6,731 bases of DNA. It comes from Pseudomonadota bacterium (lineage in GTDB: Bacteria; Pseudomonadota; Gammaproteobacteria; Pseudomonadales; Azotimanducaceae). Numbering within the stretch: the first letter of the stretch is position 1; each line of letters starts with the position of its first letter. The stretch is from NCBI GenBank assembly GCA_027622495.1, contig JAQBYL010000229.1:1-6731 (forward strand). Reading direction: 5' to 3'. The notes under the pieces were generated by a model, which saw only the letters and a list, made by a program, of their open reading frames with translations, made no database searches and was not told the origin of the DNA. Made by a program: the position numbers and the translations under genes. Shown here piece after piece: positions 5,247-6,731 of this stretch.

Positions 5247-6731
5247 TTACAACACGTCAAAGATATAGGAGTACTTGAGGATGAACTCACGTCGCGGCTC
5301 GCGCGGCGCACCGAAACCATCGTCATCAATCTCGTTGTACACCACATACAGACCCGCGTTGGCGGACTGCAGCCAGGCGAACCGCAGGTTAGTCGCTAAA
5401 GTTTTGTCATACTCGTTGAACTGCACCAGGGCTTCAACTGAGATCTTCGGCGTGAATGAATAGGACAGGCGCAGACGGCCGAGGTTAAGGGTGAAATCAC
5501 CATTGGGTACCGGCAGATCAACGTCGTTGTAGTCCCACGAAAGTTCCGTAGTAAAGGTGTCACGAAAACGGTAACGCAAGGTAGAGGTGAGAGACACCCG
5601 GTCACCACCGAAAAGGCCACCGATCTTGGCACCGAAATCAAAACTCAACGGTGCCCCGCTGTTCGTCTGCAGCACAAAGTCGAGTTCTTCATGATCATAC
5701 TCGCCAACCGGTACAGTCACGCCCGAGACGATGTCGAATGGCTCCTTCACCCCCTCGTGGGTAAAGTTCACCCCGGTGTGCACTTCGTAGCCGTTCTTGA
5801 ACTCCCAGTGGTTATCCACATGGATAAAACCGGTTTCATAGTAACCATCGAAGTCCCAGAAACCGCGGTACGAGACGTGTGGGCGTAACTCAAGAAGGCC
5901 CCACAGGTCGTCGGGTCGGTAACGGTGCAACAGGAACGCGTCACCCTTGCGATAGCCCTTGCGGGTCAGAAAACCGACTTCCGGATTGAAATTATCGGCC
6001 ACCTCTGCGTAACCCAGCGCCGATGACCAGGCAACCGAATTGTAGTTGGCGCGCACCGATGCCGCATGATCGTCACCGTCGAGACCCGGCGTGTCGGTCT
6101 GGGCAATGAACGACTGGAGAGTGAGTTCCTCGCCGATCCCCAGTCTTCCATCGACCGCATAGGTTCTGTTGTAGTCGTCCGCCCCGGGTGGTTTGAGGCT
6201 GCCATCGCCTTCGCGGTTAACGACGATTGCGCCGATAGATGAGCGATTGGCCAGCTCCTGATTTACCCGAACCACGGTGTAGTCATTGCCCGCCGCGACA
6301 TTGTCCACCGCATCGGTGCTCATATGCAGAAAGCCCACATTCGTGCTGTTGCCAATCTTGCCCGAAAGTCGAACACCGCCTTCAATCGGAATGGGTTCAC
6401 CGGTCACCCCGACTCCAATGCGACGGCTGAAGAAAAGCTCCACTTCACGCGGATTACCCACCGAAAACTGACCTGCGTTTTCAAGAAAAAACGGACGCTT
6501 TTCCGGAAAGAACAGGCTGAATCGATTCAGATTCACCTGCTGTACATCCGACTCCACCTGTGCAAAGTCGGTATTGTAGGTGGCGTCCAGCGTGAGGCTC
6601 GGCGTGATCGAGTACTTCAGATCAACACCGAATTCCTCATCCGAATCGGTACCGTCAATCCCGCCACCGCGGATCATGCGGCCGAGGGCATAGGGGGTGA
6701 TCTTCAGATTCCGCTGTGACGGTACCTCAAC
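5247..6731 (-). CDS. DUF5916 outer-membrane barrel protein, C-terminal part (5' end outside window)
   Basis: The minus-strand frame is open from the window edge to TAA at 5249-5247, giving 494 residues without an N-terminus. The ATG at 6677 is internal: RNLKITPYALGR reads straight through it in frame. Family features include the region around TPSLTLDATYNTDFAQVESD and FSLFFPEKRPFFLENAG, followed by many alternating amphipathic strands typical of a beta barrel, and a final strand ILKYSYIFDVL. Full-length members usually carry a signal peptide and an N-terminal CBM9-like domain, which would lie beyond the right edge. The protein should sit in the outer membrane; its role is not established in the family. 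The GFA gene follows 5 bases later, so the two are very likely cotranscribed. Confidence 0.92.
   Translation of the reverse strand, partial: VEVPSQRNLKITPYALGRMIRGGGIDGTDSDEEFGVDLKYSITPSLTLDATYNTDFAQVESDVQQVNLNRFSLFFPEKRPFFLENAGQFSVGNPREVELFFSRRIGVGVTGEPIPIEGGVRLSGKIGNSTNVGFLHMSTDAVDNVAAGNDYTVVRVNQELANRSSIGAIVVNREGDGSLKPPGADDYNRTYAVDGRLGIGEELTLQSFIAQTDTPGLDGDDHAASVRANYNSVAWSSALGYAEVADNFNPEVGFLTRKGYRKGDAFLLHRYRPDDLWGLLELRPHVSYRGFWDFDGYYETGFIHVDNHWEFKNGYEVHTGVNFTHEGVKEPFDIVSGVTVPVGEYDHEELDFVLQTNSGAPLSFDFGAKIGGLFGGDRVSLTSTLRYRFRDTFTTELSWDYNDVDLPVPNGDFTLNLGRLRLSYSFTPKISVEALVQFNEYDKTLATNLRFAWLQSANAGLYVVYNEIDDDGFGAPREPRREFILKYSYIFDVL

Noticed and set aside
5247..6677. A complete 476-residue protein starting at ATG 6677
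   Set aside because: The frame continues in family-like sequence (RNLKITPYALGR) to the right edge, so the ATG is internal.

Overview
The window looks like a chromosomal piece of a proteobacterium, most likely a free-living gammaproteobacterium. I base this on a moderate-GC, gene-dense layout, a stand-alone TfoX C-terminal domain protein, a GFA-family enzyme, and a DUF5916-type outer-membrane barrel protein. The assignment is inferred from gene content; no rRNA or other marker gene is present. I see no tRNA, CRISPR array, insertion sequence or clear terminator.

Layout, left to right. The window opens inside a flavin-containing monooxygenase (+, N-terminus cut off). A small multi-span membrane protein (-) follows. 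A VOC/glyoxalase-fold enzyme (+) is divergent from it. Next is a minus-strand stretch with two tiny ORFs that overlap by ATGA. A compact TfoX C-terminal domain protein (+) comes after, then the first third of an aldehyde dehydrogenase (+). That dehydrogenase breaks off abruptly near base 3090. From there the sequence reads as the antisense of a large SAM-domain / class III nucleotide cyclase / AAA ATPase regulator (-), which has lost its own C-terminus at the same point. To the right are a GFA-family zinc protein (-) and, 5 bases upstream of it, the C-terminal half or more of a DUF5916 outer-membrane protein (-), cut by the right edge.

The most important point is the junction at about 3087-3116. 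Two unrelated genes are joined there tail to tail, each truncated, and each frame happens to stay open for hundreds of bases into the antisense of the other. This is the geometry left by an inversion between two co-oriented genes. It is also the geometry of an inverted chimera from amplification or misassembly. The left (1-3087) and right (3116-6731) parts should therefore not be assumed to be genomic neighbours until the join is verified.

The genes do not form one pathway. The only convincing transcriptional unit is the DUF5916 gene with the GFA gene. The FMO, VOC protein, ALDH remnant and GFA protein are individual oxidation or detoxification enzymes with unknown substrates. I found no strong evidence for a new biological system here. 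The second-best lead is the pair of small overlapping ORFs at 1894-2231.
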